Assembly: GCF_947654165.1 (NCBI RefSeq)
Contig: NZ_CANTKB010000002.1
Span: 158,770 to 222,769 of the forward strand
Direction of reading: 5' to 3'
DNA length: 64,000 nucleotides
DNA from: an uncultured Blautia sp.
GTDB lineage: Bacteria > Bacillota > Clostridia > Lachnospirales > Lachnospiraceae
The translations under genes and the position numbers were made by a program. Below the pieces are notes generated by a model. That model was not told where the DNA came from. It saw nothing but the letters and a program-made list of their open reading frames with translations, and searched no databases. How positions within the stretch are numbered: the first letter of the stretch is position 1; every line of letters begins with the position of its first letter. This document shows positions 61,649 to 64,000 of the stretch, in pieces.

Positions 61649-63017
61649 AAATCCTCTGGGCTATGAAAAAATTTCAAAGCTGTTGAAAAATTTTGCTGTT
61701 CCCAGTATTGTGGCGTCTCTTGTCGGTTCAATCTACAATATTGTGGATCAGATTTTTATTGGTCAAGGGGTCGGTTATTTGGGAAATGCAGCAACCAATG
61801 TTGCCTACCCGTTTTCTACCATCTGCCTTGCCATTGCACTACTGGTCGGAATTGGCAGTTCTTCCCGTGTTTCCCTCTGTCTTGGATGCAAAGAGCCGAA
61901 AGCTGCCGCCAAAGCAGCGGGAAATGGTATTGTTCTGATGGGAATTTTCGGAATTATTTATTTGCTGGTTGGAGAAACTTTTCTGCCTTTGCTCCTAAAG
62001 GCATTTGGGGCAACGACAGCTGTATTTCCATATGCAAAGCAGTATGCCAGCATAACATTGATTGGAATGCCGTTTCTCATTGTAACGAATGGTATGAGCA
62101 ATTTGATTCGAGCAGATGGAAAACCAAAGTATTCAATGGCCTGCATGGTTGTGGGAGCTATTATCAATACCATTCTTGACCCCATTTTTATTTTTGTTTG
62201 CGATTGGGGAATTGCCGGCGGAGCTTGGGCAACGGTTATTGGGCAAATTTTTTCTTTCACACTCGCACTCCGTTATCTATGGCGTTTCCAAACAATCCAT
62301 TTTGAAAAAAAGTCGTTTTTATTTGACATTAAAGAAAGCCTGAAAATTTGCAGCATGGGGATAAGCAGCTGCTCAAATCAGATTGCAATTACCGTGATTC
62401 AAATCATTCAGTACAATTCGTTGACTTATTACGGCGCATTAACAAAATATGGAACGGATATTCCCTTGGCAGCTTGCGGAATTGTTATGAAAACAAATGC
62501 CATAATCCTTGCGATTGTTACAGGAATCTCGCAAGGGATGCAGCCGATTATCGGTTTCAACTATGGAGCAAGGCAATATCATCGGGTACGGGAGGCTTAC
62601 ATGCTTGCAATAAAGTGGAATCTTGTTGTTTCCACTATTGCTTTTATCGCATTTCAATTTTTCCCGCGATCTATCATTTCACTATTCGGAGACGGGGACG
62701 AGCTGTATTTTGAATTTGCTGTTTTGTTCATGCGTACCTATATTTTCATGGTGTTGGTAAATGGTGTGCAGTTGCTTTCTTCCGACTTTTTTACCGCAAT
62801 AGGAAAAGCGTTAAAAGGTGCTCTGTTGGCATTAACAAGGCAGACCTTTTTCTTGATTCCGCTTACCCTGCTGCTCCCGCTTCGTTTCGGAATTATGGGA
62901 GTATTGCTAGCGGGGCCTGTTGCTGATTTTTCAGCGTTTGTGCTATCTGTTGTACTGGTCGGTATAGAATTTAAAAAACAAAAAAAACTCGCTTATAATT
63001 TAAGCCATAGCATATAA
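61641..63017 (+). CDS. MATE family multidrug efflux transporter (cargo)
   Basis: 458 residues with about 12 membrane segments; FAVPSIVASLVGSIYNIVDQ at the N-terminus and MGISSCSNQIAITVIQIIQY at the start of the second half fit the MepA-like MATE branch. With the MarR gene it makes the accessory cargo of the element, so the element may carry resistance to an antimicrobial or host compound. AAAGGGGGAGG precedes the start. Confidence 0.93.
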   Translation: MTENPLGYEKISKLLKNFAVPSIVASLVGSIYNIVDQIFIGQGVGYLGNAATNVAYPFSTICLAIALLVGIGSSSRVSLCLGCKEPKAAAKAAGNGIVLMGIFGIIYLLVGETFLPLLLKAFGATTAVFPYAKQYASITLIGMPFLIVTNGMSNLIRADGKPKYSMACMVVGAIINTILDPIFIFVCDWGIAGGAWATVIGQIFSFTLALRYLWRFQTIHFEKKSFLFDIKESLKICSMGISSCSNQIAITVIQIIQYNSLTYYGALTKYGTDIPLAACGIVMKTNAIILAIVTGISQGMQPIIGFNYGARQYHRVREAYMLAIKWNLVVSTIAFIAFQFFPRSIISLFGDGDELYFEFAVLFMRTYIFMVLVNGVQLLSSDFFTAIGKALKGALLALTRQTFFLIPLTLLLPLRFGIMGVLLAGPVADFSAFVLSVVLVGIEFKKQKKLAYNLSHSI

Positions 63018-63042
63018 CTATTATCCACAGCTACTGAGCAAG

Positions 63043-63073
63043 TGTTATCAATACCGATAACAAAATGATAACA
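63043..63073 (+). repeat. Right-end GATAAC arm-type sites
   Basis: GATAAC at 63056 and 63067, again 11 bases apart (GATAACAAAATGATAACA), plus an inverted GTTATC at 63043. The pair is nearly identical to the left-end pair at 55587 and lies about 100 bases inside the right core. Confidence 0.6.
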
Positions 63074-63173
63074 TTAGCTTATATAGGCAGGATAATATGG
63101 ATATATCAAATAATCAAAGGATTTACATACTCGGCAGAGAATAAATTCTAAACAAAATCAGTTAGGAAAAGTC

Positions 63174-63181
63174 GAGTTTGA
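63174..63181 (+). other. Candidate att core, right junction
   Basis: GAGTTTGA followed by GTGA, so the frame reads Glu-Phe-Glu-stop as at the guaA end. It marks the right boundary of the first element and the left boundary of a second one. Confidence 0.6.
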
Positions 63182-63197
63182 GTGATGAAATGGACTT

Positions 63198-63262
63198 GAA
63201 AAAGCCTTTATTTATGTGGGATGCAAGCAAATTTATTTAAGTGTTGGCAACGATTTGGCAAC
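63198..63262 (+). repeat. Second left-end subterminal repeat with GGCAAC pair
   Basis: GAAAAAGCCT at 63198-63207, TTTATGTGGG, then GGCAAC at 63246 and 63257. Distance from repeat start to first arm word is 48 bases here and 49 in the left copy. The 63018-63362 gap holds only these elements and no gene. Confidence 0.65.
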
Positions 63263-63310
63263 ATTTCGGGTATCACTCACTGAATAACAGAATACTTCAA
63301 TAACAGAAAA

Positions 63311-63352
63311 ACCTTGCTGATTTTCAGATATGAAGCTGAAAGTCGGCAAGGT
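63311..63352 (-). terminator. Terminator of the second HTH gene
   Basis: A 17-bp stem ACCTTGCTGATTTTCAG / CTGAAAGTCGGCAAGGT with two wobble positions; on the minus strand it is followed by a T run. Confidence 0.8.
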
Positions 63353-63362
63353 CTTTTTATGC

Positions 63363-63923
63363 TTATTTCTGCTTTTTCTTTTTAGACGCTTTCTTTTCTT
63401 CTTTCTCGATTTTCTGAAATTCTTTGACAAGCATATCACTGACCGCCTGCGAGGGAACACTCACCCAATGTCCAGAGGTGTCAAGTTCTGGGTACTTGTA
63501 TCGCCACTGGTCGTATTCTTCTCTGCTAATCTCGCCCCGCTCCAGCTTGACAGATTGTTCCTGCCATGCGTGGAACATTTTGAACATGGAGGAATAGGTG
63601 GAATAGTCGGACTTGTCAAGGCACAGGCAGATTTCCCCGTCAATCTCTTCGATTTTCAGTCCATACATATCTTCCAATGCAAAAAGCGTGTGCATAAGCC
63701 CGATATAGCTGTCAATCTCCGGGACTGTGATTGCTCGTGGGCTTACATCAAAGATATGTGCCATTTCTTTTACAAGGTCTTGCTTCGGCGTTCTGGCTTC
63801 TGATTCATACTGCGCCATACGGACATCAGAGGTCTTTCCGAGAAAACCGAGGATTTCGCCTAACTGCTTTTGCGTCATGCCTTTCCGATTACGGAAAAAG
63901 CGGATTCGTTTGCCGATTGCCAT
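63363..63923 (-). CDS. XRE-type HTH regulator, paralogue of the one at 55.8 kb
   Basis: 186 residues. Same plan as the first element's repressor: MAIGKRIRFFRNRKGMTQKQ HTH start, VRMAQYESEARTPKQDLVKE, IDSYIGLMHTLFALEDMYGL, and EISREEYDQWRYKYPELDTS. It differs by a Lys-rich tail (EKEEKKASKKKKQK). The many substitutions show a related but distinct element, not a recent duplication. AGGAGG lies ahead of the start. Confidence 0.9.
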   Translation of the reverse strand: MAIGKRIRFFRNRKGMTQKQLGEILGFLGKTSDVRMAQYESEARTPKQDLVKEMAHIFDVSPRAITVPEIDSYIGLMHTLFALEDMYGLKIEEIDGEICLCLDKSDYSTYSSMFKMFHAWQEQSVKLERGEISREEYDQWRYKYPELDTSGHWVSVPSQAVSDMLVKEFQKIEKEEKKASKKKKQK

Positions 63924-64000
63924 AATAAAACCTCCGTTGTAGTTATAGAGCAGTCTCGGAAACTCTATAAAGCCCGAATTACCGCTGTTTTTCTTTCCTT

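Larger units (their letters stand above)
55515..63181 (+). mobile_element. Integrated mobilizable element inserted at guaA
   Basis: A 7.7-kb unit between two GAGTTTGA cores. It has integration genes (xis-like, tyrosine integrase), mobilisation genes (MobC/RHH-like, RepA-like ATPase, MobV relaxase), a divergent HTH repressor and a cargo of TnpV, MarR and a MATE pump. It has no type IV secretion genes, so it would need a helper conjugative element. Codon use (CGG, GCC, GGC) and higher GC than the flanking genes fit acquisition from another lineage. Confidence 0.85.
63182..64000 (+). mobile_element. Left end of a second, related element in tandem (truncated by the window)
   Basis: Right after the core come GAAAAAGCCT with TTTATGTGGG, a GGCAAC pair with 11-base spacing, a terminator hairpin, and a minus-strand HTH gene: the same order and nearly the same distances as at 55.5-56.3 kb. 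The integration genes would lie outside the window. Confidence 0.65.

Noticed and set aside
13720..63017. Four MATE genes as one recent gene family expansion
   Set aside because: Their motifs differ clearly and one is element cargo; only the copies at 13.7 and 41.2 kb look close.

Overview
The window is a chromosomal segment of a low-GC Gram-positive gut anaerobe, most likely a Lachnospiraceae member (Blautia/Mediterraneibacter-like). The support is indirect: strong AGGAGG ribosome-binding sites, YesM/YesN two-component regulation of sugar ABC transporters, a GH112 phosphorylase, an anaerobic sulfite-reductase-like protein, several MATE exporters, DUF4358, and clostridial-type mobilizable elements. 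I could not run a similarity search, so genus is not assigned. I saw no rRNA, tRNA or CRISPR array.

Layout. 1-4.1 kb: the 3' end of a sugar-uptake operon (two ABC permeases, two Gfo/Idh/MocA oxidoreductases, one TIM-barrel isomerase/lyase). 4.3-8.9 kb: a cardiolipin synthase and a large GGDEF-PAS-GGDEF-EAL c-di-GMP protein, followed by a broken diguanylate cyclase. 8.9-12.5 kb: a LysR regulator divergent from a CoA-disulfide-reductase-like flavoprotein and a siroheme/Fe-S protein. 12.5-15.5 kb: an HD phosphohydrolase and a MATE pump, flanked on both sides by a CCTAC/GTAGG intergenic repeat family. 15.6-20.5 kb: the dTDP-L-rhamnose operon rfbABDC behind a MerR-type promoter, with a MerR-methyltransferase gene just upstream. 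20.6-22.2 kb: an AAA/PD-(D/E)XK protein. 22.3-31.4 kb: a YesN/YesM pair divergent from an ABC sugar operon that carries two paralogous binding lipoproteins and a GH172 enzyme. 31.5-38.7 kb: glmS, then an AlgI/DHHW/SGNH polymer O-acetylation cluster and a polysaccharide deacetylase. 38.9-46.8 kb: two MATE pumps, a glycerophosphodiesterase, two AraC regulators, an Rpn-like nuclease and a PfoR-like membrane protein. 47-55.5 kb: GH112 phosphorylase, cysK, a sigma-factor-like protein without promoter-recognition regions, ftsH, a DEDDh exonuclease and guaA.

55.5-63.2 kb is an integrated mobilizable element at the 3' end of guaA: HTH repressor, excisionase, tyrosine integrase, RHH/MobC-like protein, RepA-like ATPase, oriT-like hairpins, MobV relaxase, TnpV, then a MarR-MATE efflux cargo. 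Its right end is followed at once by another left end of the same design (guaA-tail mimic, conserved subterminal repeat, HTH repressor), so a second related element appears to sit in tandem and runs off the window.

Main points for a second look: the GMP synthase has lost the catalytic core of its glutaminase domain (the nucleophile Cys position is Asp and roughly 80 residues are missing); the tandem guaA elements with readable att and arm-type sites; a 19-bp-spacer MerR-type promoter in front of the rhamnose operon; the degenerate sigma-like protein; and the repeat family around the HD-MATE pair.
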